Part shown: one piece after another, positions 9,112 to 17,800 of the stretch
How the letters are laid out: each line of letters opens with the position of its first letter
Numbering within the stretch: the first letter of the stretch is position 1
Assembly (NCBI GenBank): GCA_963648435.1
Contig: CAVJDT010000009.1
Location: 1-44,270 of the forward strand
DNA length: 44,270 nt
Reading direction: 5' to 3'
From: UMGS75 sp963648435
GTDB lineage: Bacteria; Bacillota_I; Bacilli_A; ML615J-28; CAG-313
Notes under the pieces: model-generated
Database searches by the model: none
Seen by the model: the letters and a program-made list of their open reading frames with translations, nothing else
Told to the model about the DNA's origin: nothing
Translations under genes and position numbers: made by a program

Positions 9112-10887
9112 TTACTCTTTCTCCATTTCTTTTTCTAAAGTTTGAAGCTCGACCATTCTTGCATAAATTTTTGATTTTGCTAGACATTCTTCATGGGTGC
9201 CAAAAGCATCGACTTTTCCTTCATTCATTACCAAAATTTTATCTAGTGACATTATTGTAGATACACGTGAAGCAATAAGAATTGTCGTTTTCCCTTTTCT
9301 TTCTTTTTTAATATTATTAATGATTGTTTCTTCTGTTTTAACATCAACAGCACTAACTGAATCATCTAAGACTAAAATCTTCGGATTTTTGACAATTGCT
9401 CTTGAAATTGATATGCGTTGTTTTTGACCACCCGAAAGGGAAACGCCTTTTTCACCTATCAAGGTTTCATATTGATCTTTAAAGTCTTCAATATTACTTT
9501 TTACATCAGCGAATTCGGCTGCTTTGATAATATTTTCTAGTGGCATATCATGGTTTGAAAATGCTATGTTATTTCTTACTGAATCTGAGAATAAGAAATT
9601 ATCTTGAGGACAATATCCTATATTTTCTCTTACCATTTTAATTGGTAGATGCATAATGTCATAGCCATCAATAAATAAAGTATTTTCTTCAACATTGTAT
9701 AATCTAAAAAGCATATTAACAAGTGTTGATTTACCACATCCAATTTTGCCAACAACTCCAAGGGTCGTGCCTGCTTCAATTTTTAAATTTATATTTTTTA
9801 AGACAAGGCGGCTTGGATCATCTGGAAATGCAAAGTTGAAATTTTTAAATTCAATTGTACCTTTTAAATCAGTTGGGCAAACTACTTTATCATCAACAAT
9901 TTCAACTTTTTCATCTAATAAATTAGAGATACGTTGATATGAAGTACGAGCTCTTGCGATAAGATTAATTGTACCAGCAAGGGCAAATACTGGCCAAATC
10001 AATGTGTCAGCAAAGCCAATAAAGGTAACTAGGGAACCTACTGATATTCCGCTTTTACCACCTGTTTTTACGTGTACATAAACTAGATAACTACCACCAA
10101 ATAAAATAATACCAAAAACAATGTAGATTAAAAAATCAAAGGCTACTTCAAGAATTGCATTAGTGCGAGCAAAACTTATATTAGTATTTTTATTATTTTT
10201 AGCCTGTTTTGAGAATCTTTTTAGTTCCTTTTTTTCTTTAACAAAAGCTTTAATAACTCTAATGCCTGTGAAATTTTCTTGAACAAAATCACTCATATCT
10301 TCAAATGCTTTTTGACGCTTTTCATATTTTTTCTCCATTAGTTGATCAACGAAGAAAGCACAAAAACCAAGAGCAAGAAGCGGAATTAGCAAAATTAAGG
10401 TTAAAGTTGGTTGTAATAGTAACATTTTAATTAATGATAAAATTAGTAAGAACACACCATCAATAAACTGAACAATTCCAAAGCCAAAGGATTCTTCTAA
10501 GGTTTCTAGGTCATTACTAAAATATGAAAGAATTGCACCTGTTTTATTTTGTTTGTAATATCGTTGTGATAAAGTTTCTGTTTTTCGAAACATTTCAGCT
10601 CTTAAATCAGCTTGAATTCGCACAGCTTCACCAAAAATGCAAATACGCCAAATGAACCTACCTACAAACATTCCAGCTCCAACTAGTCCAATTAATAATA
10701 CCTCTTTTAAAAGCACATCCCACTTACCATTAGAAATGTAACCATCAGTTACTTCATCAACAATTCTTCCAGTAATTTCAGGGATAAATAGCTGAATATA
10801 GTCAACCACAAGTAGGGTTATAATGCCAAAAAAGAAATACCAAAAATATTTTCGATAGAACTTATTTACATGTTTTCCAAAAATCAT
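9112..10887 (-). CDS. ABC exporter half-transporter (degenerate-site subunit)
   Basis: The start at 10887 is set by AAGGGGGA just upstream and a promoter at 10926-10954; the frame extends further without a ribosome site. The 591-residue protein has six helices, then Walker A GKIGCGKST near residue 380, a normal LSGGQ signature near 482 and Walker B LVLDDS near 505, where Asp replaces the catalytic Glu. In the H-loop, ASRVSTI, Ser replaces His. Both changes mark the degenerate site of heterodimeric exporters (BmrC, TM287). Its complete LSGGQ would complement the other subunit's active site. It is cotranscribed with the gene 1 nt downstream. Confidence 0.9.
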   Translation of the reverse strand: MIFGKHVNKFYRKYFWYFFFGIITLLVVDYIQLFIPEITGRIVDEVTDGYISNGKWDVLLKEVLLIGLVGAGMFVGRFIWRICIFGEAVRIQADLRAEMFRKTETLSQRYYKQNKTGAILSYFSNDLETLEESFGFGIVQFIDGVFLLILSLIKMLLLQPTLTLILLIPLLALGFCAFFVDQLMEKKYEKRQKAFEDMSDFVQENFTGIRVIKAFVKEKKELKRFSKQAKNNKNTNISFARTNAILEVAFDFLIYIVFGIILFGGSYLVYVHVKTGGKSGISVGSLVTFIGFADTLIWPVFALAGTINLIARARTSYQRISNLLDEKVEIVDDKVVCPTDLKGTIEFKNFNFAFPDDPSRLVLKNINLKIEAGTTLGVVGKIGCGKSTLVNMLFRLYNVEENTLFIDGYDIMHLPIKMVRENIGYCPQDNFLFSDSVRNNIAFSNHDMPLENIIKAAEFADVKSNIEDFKDQYETLIGEKGVSLSGGQKQRISISRAIVKNPKILVLDDSVSAVDVKTEETIINNIKKERKGKTTILIASRVSTIMSLDKILVMNEGKVDAFGTHEECLAKSKIYARMVELQTLEKEMEKE

Positions 10888-10925
10888 ATTTTCCCCCTTA
10901 AATAAAATTTTGCCATCAATTGTAT

Positions 10926-10954
10926 ATTCTACCACACTTTTCACAATTTTACAA
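10926..10954 (-). promoter_or_regulatory. Promoter of the ABC exporter operon
   Basis: On the minus strand TTGTAA (10954-10949) and TAGAAT (10931-10926) are 17 nt apart. The predicted start is about 30 nt upstream of the ATG at 10887, which supports that start. Confidence 0.65.
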
Positions 10955-11042
10955 AATTTATACAATAAAAGAAAAAACAAGGTTTTTTTTGCAATTACTT
11001 GGGTAAAAACACTTGTTCTATTTACTTTTAGAGTTTTTCCTA

Positions 11043-12494
11043 TTAATCATTTGAATTAGCACTTTCTACTGTTTCTACTTCAGGAACTTTCTTGAAGTAT
11101 TTCTTGGTTTCTTTTGCGATAACTGGACTTAATGCAAGTAGTGCAATAAGATTAGGAAGGGCCATTAAGCCATTAAAAATTGATGATATTGTCCATATTA
11201 AATCAAGGGTTAAAAATGGAGCAATTCCAACAAAGATAATGTAAATGATTCGGTATATTAAAATAGCTGTTTTGTTATTATTAAATAAATAAGCAATACA
11301 CTTTTCACCATAAACATTCCATCCAATAATTGTCGTAAAAGCAAATGTTGCAATTGATAATAATACAATGATTGAACTAGCAAGAGTACTAATTCCAAGA
11401 CCACTACTAAATGTTCCAATGGTAATATCTATACCTGTACTATCTTTATAAGTCCCTGTTATTACAATTCCAAGTCCTATCGTTAAACATAATACCATTG
11501 TATCAATGAATGTACTTGACATGGAAATTAAACCTGAACGCACAGGATTGCTTGTTTGAGCACTAGATAAGGCAATAGGAGAACTACCAAGACCAGCTTC
11601 ATTTGAAAAAATTCCTTTGGATACGCCTTCACGCATTGAAGCCATAATACCAAGACCTGTGGCTGCTCCAAGGCCTGCTTTTAGTGAAAATGCACTTTTA
11701 AATATCGTCGCCATAGCACTTGGCACACTTTTTATATTAAATATTATTACTCCAAAACAAACTAGAAAGTAACCAACTGCCATAAAAGGTACAAGTACAA
11801 CTGATACTTTAGAAATTCTAGTAATTCCACCAATTACCGAAACAGCAGATATGATGGTTACGACTATTGCGACTATTAATACAATGATTGGCATTTTTAC
11901 GCCAAAAATAGTAACCATGGCGATTTTTTCAGGAGCAAGGGAGGCATCAACTACACTTCTTACAGAGTCAGTAATACTATTCATTTGGGTCATTGTTCCA
12001 ATACCTAATGCACCTGCTAAACACCCAAAGATTGCAAACATGATGGCAAGCCATTTCCATTTATGGCCCATACCTTCTTCAATATATGTGAAAGGACCAC
12101 CAATTACCGTACCGTCTTTTTCGATTTTTCGATATTTAATGGCGAGAAATCCTTCCGCGTATTTTGTTGCCATGCCAAATATCGCAGCAAGAATCATCCA
12201 AAATAAGGCTCCTGGACCACCCCAGTATATGGCAGTAGCAACACCTATAATTTTACCCGTTCCTAGGGTTGCGGCCATGGAGATACATAAGGCCCCAAAA
12301 GATGAAACTTCACCACTACCATTTTCATCATTGTGAATCATATATTTGAGGGATTCTCCTAAATGACTAAATTGGACAAATCTAAGTTTAATGGTGAGGA
12401 CAATTCCTACTAATAAAATTAATACAATTAGGGGAACACCCCATACAATGTTTTCTTCTACCCATTTAAGGGTACTACTCACCGTTAATATCAT
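11043..12494 (-). CDS. Alanine/glycine:cation symporter (AGCS family)
   Basis: A 483-residue membrane protein with about eleven helices. The family-typical N-terminus VPLIVLILLVGIVLTIKL is followed by SFGALCISMAATLGTGKI, GGPGALFWMILAA and GIFSNEAGLGSSPIA, all diagnostic of AGCS sodium- or proton-coupled alanine/glycine symporters. One oddity is GTGKIIG where many members have GTGNI(A/V)G; Asn-to-Lys in this substrate/ion segment could alter coupling or substrate. AGAGGAC precedes the ATG, and a consensus promoter lies 30-60 nt upstream. The gene stands alone. Confidence 0.92.
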   Translation of the reverse strand: MILTVSSTLKWVEENIVWGVPLIVLILLVGIVLTIKLRFVQFSHLGESLKYMIHNDENGSGEVSSFGALCISMAATLGTGKIIGVATAIYWGGPGALFWMILAAIFGMATKYAEGFLAIKYRKIEKDGTVIGGPFTYIEEGMGHKWKWLAIMFAIFGCLAGALGIGTMTQMNSITDSVRSVVDASLAPEKIAMVTIFGVKMPIIVLIVAIVVTIISAVSVIGGITRISKVSVVLVPFMAVGYFLVCFGVIIFNIKSVPSAMATIFKSAFSLKAGLGAATGLGIMASMREGVSKGIFSNEAGLGSSPIALSSAQTSNPVRSGLISMSSTFIDTMVLCLTIGLGIVITGTYKDSTGIDITIGTFSSGLGISTLASSIIVLLSIATFAFTTIIGWNVYGEKCIAYLFNNNKTAILIYRIIYIIFVGIAPFLTLDLIWTISSIFNGLMALPNLIALLALSPVIAKETKKYFKKVPEVETVESANSND

Positions 12495-12524
12495 ATAGTC
12501 CTCTTTCTTCTTTAAATATGTTTC

Positions 12525-12553
12525 ATTTTACGATATTTTAATAAATTTGTCAA
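12525..12553 (-). promoter_or_regulatory. Promoter of the AGCS symporter gene
   Basis: TTGACA (12553-12548) and TAAAAT (12530-12525) on the minus strand are spaced exactly 17 nt. The rest of 12554-12771 shows no gene I can support. Confidence 0.75.
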
Positions 12554-12771
12554 ATAATAAAGTTATTTCTTCATTTTTTATTCAAGTATATATCATATTT
12601 ATTTGAAAACTTATCCAAAATTTAACTGTATTATCAAATGAAAACTATTTTGTGGTCATTATCTATGCTTTCTAGTTCATCTTGAATATATTTTCTAGGA
12701 TGTATTCTTTTAATATTTGTCATAATGTTCACAAAGTTACTTTATTCTAATTAATTTAATCTTTTAAAAAG

Positions 12772-13356
12772 TTATATATACAATCTAAAATATATAAATA
12801 TTAAAAAAGCAATCACTAAATAAGGACCAAATGGTACTAAAATATCTTTTTTAGTTATTAATCTTTTGAGATATTCAATAATTACGCTAATCATACTAGC
12901 TATAAAAATAATTGTGAATATATGATATGAAACAATTAAACTTGTTGCGATAAAGAATTTTAAATCACCATCTCCCATCAAATCCTTTTTTAATCTTTTT
13001 TCTATTAGTTTTATTATCACCATAATTATAATGCAAATGATGGACATACTTATATTTTGAATAAATTGAAATGTGTATAATATATGAATTATACCAAGTA
13101 AAAAAAACAATAGATTGAATTCATTAATAATTAAATAGCAAGTACGGTCCATATAAAACATAAATATTAAGGGAGTGATTAAATAGTAGTAAATAAAGTA
13201 AGTTTTATTATTAATTATATAAGTTATACATAAAATAATGATTGTGATTAGTATTAGTTTGATATTTTGTTCCTTTTCTATTTTAATTCTACGATTTGCA
13301 ATTTTTGATACTAATATTATTTCTAATATTAAAGCAATAAAAAAACATTCATTCAT
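12772..13356 (-). CDS. Type IV prepilin peptidase catalytic domain (A24)
   Basis: A 194-residue polytopic protein. The aspartyl-protease motif MGDGDLK (GxGD) is at about residues 126-132, and an upstream Asp sits in MDRTCYLIINEFN, matching the first catalytic Asp of the A24 family. VPFGPYL near residue 173 is the usual C-terminal motif. The N-terminal cytoplasmic domain with zinc-binding Cys pairs and N-methylation activity is absent, so it would only cleave prepilin leaders at the membrane. GGAGGT lies 5 nt upstream of the ATG. No pilin, secretion ATPase or ComG-like gene is in the window, so the substrate is elsewhere. Confidence 0.85.
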   Translation of the reverse strand: MNECFFIALILEIILVSKIANRRIKIEKEQNIKLILITIIILCITYIINNKTYFIYYYLITPLIFMFYMDRTCYLIINEFNLLFFLLGIIHILYTFQFIQNISMSIICIIIMVIIKLIEKRLKKDLMGDGDLKFFIATSLIVSYHIFTIIFIASMISVIIEYLKRLITKKDILVPFGPYLVIAFLIFIYFRLYI

Positions 13357-13468
13357 ACATACCTCCGTTTAGAATCATGGTGTGTAAATAAGTGAATGTG
13401 ATTCTATTTTTTAAATTACTACTATTTTAACATTTTTTGTTTATTTTTGCCATTAATTGGCTTTTAAG

Positions 13469-13500
13469 AAAAGACTATCTAGTTTCCTAAATAGCCTTTT
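13469..13500 (-). terminator. Terminator of the lipoprotein gene
   Basis: On the minus strand GGCTATTTAG / CTAGATAGTC with a GAAA loop forms 10 pairs, two of them G-U. AAAA precedes and TTTTCTT follows. It starts 12 nt after the stop at 13512. Confidence 0.85.
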
Positions 13501-13511
13501 TGTTTATTTAA

Positions 13512-15773
13512 TTATTCTTCTACTTCTGGTAGAGGGAAAGTTGAATCAATTATTCCCGTAACTTGGGTTACAAATTGTTCTTTGTTTTCAAAGCCCATTG
13601 CTTCTAATAAGTTTAATTTTTCAAGTACGTCACCAGCATTTGTAACTAAAGCATGCATTTCATTTACTGATTCTACACTTGCAAATCCAGGAAGTACAGC
13701 CATTAATGATTCTAAATTGCTTTGTGAAATGCCTAAAGCAATTTCATTAATATTGATTTTTTCAGCATATACCACAAACATTCCTACAAGTTTGTAAACA
13801 TTGCCAAGTAATGCGTCTAAATCACCTGGTTCAAGTTGGCTTATTATACCAAGAATTGCTTGAATTTGTGCATTTGTTTCAGCATCAACAATAGTTTCAG
13901 ATAATTGAATTTTACCAGCTACTGCGATTAATGCATTAACAAAAGCAGTTAGATTAGTTGTTACATCATCAAGTTTACCAGAGAATAATTGTACAACTGG
14001 AAGTAAGTTTTGAAGATTTTCCAAAGTTATTGTTTCAATCTTTAATTGATAGTAATAAATTTTTTCAGTTTCTTCTTCATTAGTTATATAATCTATTATC
14101 ATAAGCGTTCCAACGCTAGCATAAGCTGATGTATCAGTTACTGTAGATGATAAAACTTCAGTATATTCACTTCCATGGGTAAATTCTGGATTTACATAGT
14201 TTTCTAAGATTTTAGCGATAGTTTCATCACTATATATGTCTTCTAGCGTTCCTTCACAATATGAATAAGCAGTGCTTTCATATATTGTAACATCTTTTAG
14301 ACCCATTATTGCATCAAATAATTCTGGACTCTTTGTTGCATCAAGAACTGCTGTACCTAAACTATTAACTAAGTTAATAGCACTTACAAGTACGCTCTTA
14401 ACTTCTTCATCTGTTAATCCAATTAAGTCTTCTAGTGTTAATGCTTTTTCATCAGAAGGTAAGTATTTAGCAATTAATTTATTAACAACAGCGATTACTA
14501 CATCTGCAGTCTCTGTTGGAATATCTAATTCATCAGGTAGATATTGTGGTAATAATGTTGCAATTGCATAAATAGCCATTTCTGTAGGGCTTTCATAAGT
14601 TAATAATTTAGCGATAAATTCTTCACTAACATCTTCTACTGCTTGTAATAAAGCAAGGTATACTTCTTGACCTTCAGCATATACTTCTTCAAAATTAACT
14701 TCTGGAAGTTCAGGTAAAACTTCAAGAACTAATTCAACAACAATTTGAACAGTTGGATTTGATTCAGCAGTTTGTTGCATTATTAAAGTTAAAGCTTCTT
14801 CATCTATAGATTCTACTAAATCATAGAAATATTTAACATCTTCAACATCTATTAAGTTAGTTTTTAAAATACCTACAACCGCATTTTTAACTTTGTAAAT
14901 AGTTTTTGCGGAAAGATTTCCAGCATTAATTTCTTGCATTAAAACAGTAACTAAAGGCATAACTTTTAGATCAACATCTTTAGAAATTGATTTAACAACT
15001 TCAAGAATGTTACATAAATGATCAACAAGTTGTACATCTTCTGCCGTAATAATTTCAATAGCTTTATCAACAAAAGCAACTTGGTCTTCGCATCCTTCAG
15101 CACCTTGTAATTCAAAGTGAGTTGTATATAATTTGCCAACAAGTTGTACTTCGGCATAGTATAAAGCCATCTTAACGTCTTCAGCTTCATATGTTGATAA
15201 AATTGTAACTAGGGTCATTGCAACAGTTTTTGCATCTTCGCCAGCATTTTCTATTGCGGACATAATAGTTGCGATTGTTTCTTCATTGTAGCCAAGTTCA
15301 ACTAAGTTTTTAGCAGCAGTTGCTAAATAGCTAGCAGCCTCATCATAAACGGCAGCTTCTTCAGCAGTTAGTTCGGCACTCTTCTCACCGATTGTAAGGT
15401 CAACTAAATCACTATATAATACTTTTTGTTGTTTTGCAATTAATCCTTCAAATGATACAACAGAACTCTTTGAAGAATCTTTATATGAATCACCTTTTGC
15501 AACAACTGTAATTGTACAGCTATTATTTACATTTTCAAGTTGGTATTCACATTCATAAACGGTAGTATTATATTTTTTATTTTCTTCACTAATTTCAACA
15601 AAATATTCATCAGCATTTTCAACAACATCCCATGTAACAAGTCCTTCTTCACTTACTACTACATTTTTAGGAGTTGCTAATTGCTCTTTTTCTTTATTCT
15701 TATTATTTTCACAAGAAGTTACTAAAGTAAGAGCCATCAATAGCATAAAAAAAGCAAAAAATCTTTTTTTCAT
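13512..15773 (-). CDS. Large acidic helical lipoprotein, unknown function
   Basis: The 753-residue protein begins MKKRFFAFFMLLMALTLVTSC, a lipoprotein signal peptide with lipobox LVTSC and acylated Cys at 21. A fibronectin-type-III-like domain (about residues 33-110, starting TPKNVVVSEEGLVTWD) follows. The remaining roughly 640 residues are almost wholly helical, acidic and rich in Ala, Leu, Val and Glu, with no membrane segment. I recognise no enzymatic motif. AAGGAAAGGAAAT precedes the ATG. Its promoter carries nearly the same palindrome as the degV operon, so its role may tie to the same signal, perhaps lipid state (inference). It stands alone between a strong terminator and the decayed region. 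Confidence 0.8.
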   Translation of the reverse strand: MKKRFFAFFMLLMALTLVTSCENNKNKEKEQLATPKNVVVSEEGLVTWDVVENADEYFVEISEENKKYNTTVYECEYQLENVNNSCTITVVAKGDSYKDSSKSSVVSFEGLIAKQQKVLYSDLVDLTIGEKSAELTAEEAAVYDEAASYLATAAKNLVELGYNEETIATIMSAIENAGEDAKTVAMTLVTILSTYEAEDVKMALYYAEVQLVGKLYTTHFELQGAEGCEDQVAFVDKAIEIITAEDVQLVDHLCNILEVVKSISKDVDLKVMPLVTVLMQEINAGNLSAKTIYKVKNAVVGILKTNLIDVEDVKYFYDLVESIDEEALTLIMQQTAESNPTVQIVVELVLEVLPELPEVNFEEVYAEGQEVYLALLQAVEDVSEEFIAKLLTYESPTEMAIYAIATLLPQYLPDELDIPTETADVVIAVVNKLIAKYLPSDEKALTLEDLIGLTDEEVKSVLVSAINLVNSLGTAVLDATKSPELFDAIMGLKDVTIYESTAYSYCEGTLEDIYSDETIAKILENYVNPEFTHGSEYTEVLSSTVTDTSAYASVGTLMIIDYITNEEETEKIYYYQLKIETITLENLQNLLPVVQLFSGKLDDVTTNLTAFVNALIAVAGKIQLSETIVDAETNAQIQAILGIISQLEPGDLDALLGNVYKLVGMFVVYAEKININEIALGISQSNLESLMAVLPGFASVESVNEMHALVTNAGDVLEKLNLLEAMGFENKEQFVTQVTGIIDSTFPLPEVEE

Positions 15774-15809
15774 TGTTTTATTTCCTTTCCTTTTTTAGAT
15801 TTTATGACC

Positions 15810-15841
15810 ATTATACAACCTTTATCTAATTTGATTAGATA
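15810..15841 (-). promoter_or_regulatory. Lipoprotein promoter with a second copy of the degV-type operator
   Basis: The minus-strand -10 box TATAAT is at 15815-15810. The dyad TATCTAAT-TTG-ATTAGATA (15823-15841) covers the -35 position. The minus-strand reading TATCTAATCAAATTAGATA differs from the degV operator core at one base in 19. No good -35 hexamer is seen under the dyad, so the bound protein could be an activator here instead of a repressor. Confidence 0.7.
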
Positions 15842-15954
15842 CCAAAGATAGTTATATAATAAGCACTAGTAACATTATACCACAATCATTCAGAAAATGC
15901 AACTACTTCTCGTAATTTTATTGACATTTTTATTCAAATGTGCTAGTTATAAAT

Positions 15955-16720
15955 GGTTGGTTTTTATTTTTATATTTGCGGCTTTTCCATTTCTAGTTTG
16001 AAATATGACATTTTGCATCACTAATTTGCTTAAATGATTATTAGCATTTTTTGAAAAAATGCGGAATTCTTTATTATATTCAATAACCATTTTTTATAAA
16101 GCAATGTATGCATTGTTGCTTTTCTTGTATTTTTTCTATGTTTAATTTTCTTGTTCTATATCTTTAAAAAAGTTTTTTTACAGTTAGTTCACTATTTTAG
16201 GCAAATGTAAATACTAAAGATATTGAAATAATTTCAATTTCTAAAGGAATGCTTGATATAAAATTGTTAAAGCATACCAACTAATTATTTCTTGCAATAA
16301 CTCATATGGAACAAGTTTATGTGCAATTGATAATAGTTTAGCATGACTTTGAAACTGAGGTAACTTTTCATATACATATGAAAGAACAGTTTTTCTTAAA
16401 TCAATTAAATTGCCAAATATTTTCATTTTATTTGAATAAACTAGTTTTCAATTAATTTCTTTTTCACTAATTAAAGTTTTAATTATTTTGGTGCTGTTTG
16501 TTTTATTTTCAATTAAATTCATATAAAACTTTGGTTCTTTTTGACAAAGGTCTTAATACATTGTTCTTATCATATAAACTAGGAAGTTAAAAGTTTTTCT
16601 TCATCATTAACTACAAGCATTAATTCATTTGTTTAAATTATTACCGCTTATTAATACAATCAAATTAGGCTCTAAATTACTAGTGCTTTTTTAAAGATTG
16701 GAACACATTAAATCCATATT
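15955..16720 (-). pseudogene. Decayed coding remnants, family not recognised
   Basis: This stretch holds no intact gene. On the minus strand, short coding-like runs appear between stops and frameshifts. One near 16725-16610 starts MNELKNMDLMCSNL. One near 16524-16241 starts MNLIENKTNSTKII and continues past an in-frame TGA to KLVYSNKMKIFGNLIDLRK and SWYALTILYQAFL. One near 16085-15955 contains LSKLVMQNVIFQTRNGK. Order and strand suggest one or two degraded genes, but I cannot name the parent. A 9-bp perfect dyad GCATTTTTT-G-AAAAAATGC lies at 16044-16062. The in-frame TGA reflects decay, since TGA is a stop elsewhere here. Confidence 0.45.
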
Positions 16721-17003
16721 TTTTAATTCATTCATTTAATTCTAACGGTATAATCACTTTAAGTATATTACATATGGTTTTTTTATTATTGTTTTTAGAT
16801 AACAGCTTAAGCATTTCCTCTTTTCTTTCTTAGTTTTTTAATTTCAACAACATTTTTTTTGATATTTGCTATCTGTTAATTCCATTTTTACCCCTTACTA
16901 TGTATCAACAATCATGCAATGTAAATTTTAATAATAAAAGTACCAAAGCATTATGCCTTGATGCGTATTGTTATTTGTGCTTTAAACCCACATTTCCATG
17001 GGT

Positions 17004-17039
17004 GACATTTTGAGGGACATTTTGAGGGACATTTTGGAG
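17004..17039 (-). repeat. Three 12-bp tandem repeats (NVPQ coding remnant)
   Basis: GACATTTTGAGG occurs twice in tandem, followed by a third copy with two changes. On the minus strand it reads LQNVPQNVPQNVT, a linker common in AlbA_2/ATP-binding transcriptional regulators. It lies downstream of the wHTH remnant, so it probably belongs to a second, lost copy of that gene. Confidence 0.55.
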
Positions 17040-17081
17040 AACATTAAATTTCTACATTACTTTATTTATTATCAAAAAATA

Positions 17082-17608
17082 TTATTTTAGAATTTTCCAT
17101 TCACCATTTCTATCCGAATCTTTTTCAGCAATATATCCTTGTTCTTTTAATTCTCTTATTGCTCTATTAACTGTAGATTCCTTTTTACCAATAACTTCTT
17201 CTAATTCTTTTCTTGTTATAGGTGGTTTATTAATAATGGCTTTAAATATTTTTGTGCATTATCAGATAATTTTACCTTGTCATTTTCATAATTTGCATTA
17301 TAAATTACTACACTAAAATGGGTTTCAGTAGCGTAAAATTCAACATGATTTTCATTATCATCAAAAAGTTTATTTGTACCATTAACAATTTTATCAAAGC
17401 CACTACCACGTCTATCCATAAATCTCATTCGTGCAAATATATCTGCTAAAATTGGATTTCTTCTAATTGATGGTATATTATTACTTAATTCTTTATTAAT
17501 TAATACGCCTGATGCCATTGGGCCAGGAGATGTAATTTCAACTCTATTATCTTGCAATCTCATCATACTCAGGCATTTCAATTCTGCCACTTGCTTCTTT
17601 TTTTCCAT
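17082..17608 (-). pseudogene. AlbA_2-type ATP-binding transcriptional regulator remnant
   Basis: A 130-residue open stretch carries DNRVEITSPGPMASG and RNPILADIFARMRFMDRRG, hallmarks of the C-terminal GHKL-like half of AlbA_2/divergent-AAA regulators. Near 17240, in an A-rich run, the frame shifts by one base into INKPPITRKELEEVIGKK, then STVNRAIRELKEQGYI and a stop at 17082. That is the winged-helix DNA-binding end of the same family. Upstream, an alternative frame reads EASGRIEMPEYDEIAR, which belongs to this family but is joined wrongly, implying an internal deletion. The AlbA_2 N-terminal domain is missing. The gene is dead or badly truncated. Confidence 0.65.
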
Positions 17609-17762
17609 TTCTTATTAGTATTCTTTTTCACAAAATTAAGTGCTGAATCAAAAAGTTCAATATATAGTAAAATTTGATAATTTGAAGGAATATTTTGCAA
17701 ATTATATACTTTTTTTTATAAAATGAAATTTCCTTATAAATAAATTAAATTTTTGCGTGCAA

Positions 17763-17794
17763 AAATACAGGCACTAATATTTGTGTCTGCATTT
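17763..17794 (-). terminator. Terminator of the STAS / SpoIIE / CNNM operon
   Basis: Arms AAATACAGGCAC and GTGTCTGCATTT pair at 11 of 12 positions, with an 8-nt loop. The hairpin begins 6 nt after the stop at 17801, with a short U-run on the minus strand and CTTTTTTT on the plus side. Confidence 0.7.
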
Positions 17795-17800
17795 CTTTTT

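Noticed and set aside
10980..11042. Possible terminator between the symporter and the ABC operon
   Set aside because: Only a 4-5 bp stem (CAAG/CTTG) with a long loop could be formed; too weak to call.
11851..12336. Open frame of 161 codons on the plus strand
   Set aside because: Antisense to the AGCS symporter; no ribosome site and no family resemblance.
12637..12723. 28-codon frame starting MTNIKRIHPRK on the minus strand
   Set aside because: No ribosome site, very short, no recognisable family.
16241..16524. In-frame TGA that could be read as Trp (mycoplasma code)
   Set aside because: TGA is used as a true stop in copZ, degV, the methyltransferases and others; the surrounding stretch is decayed.
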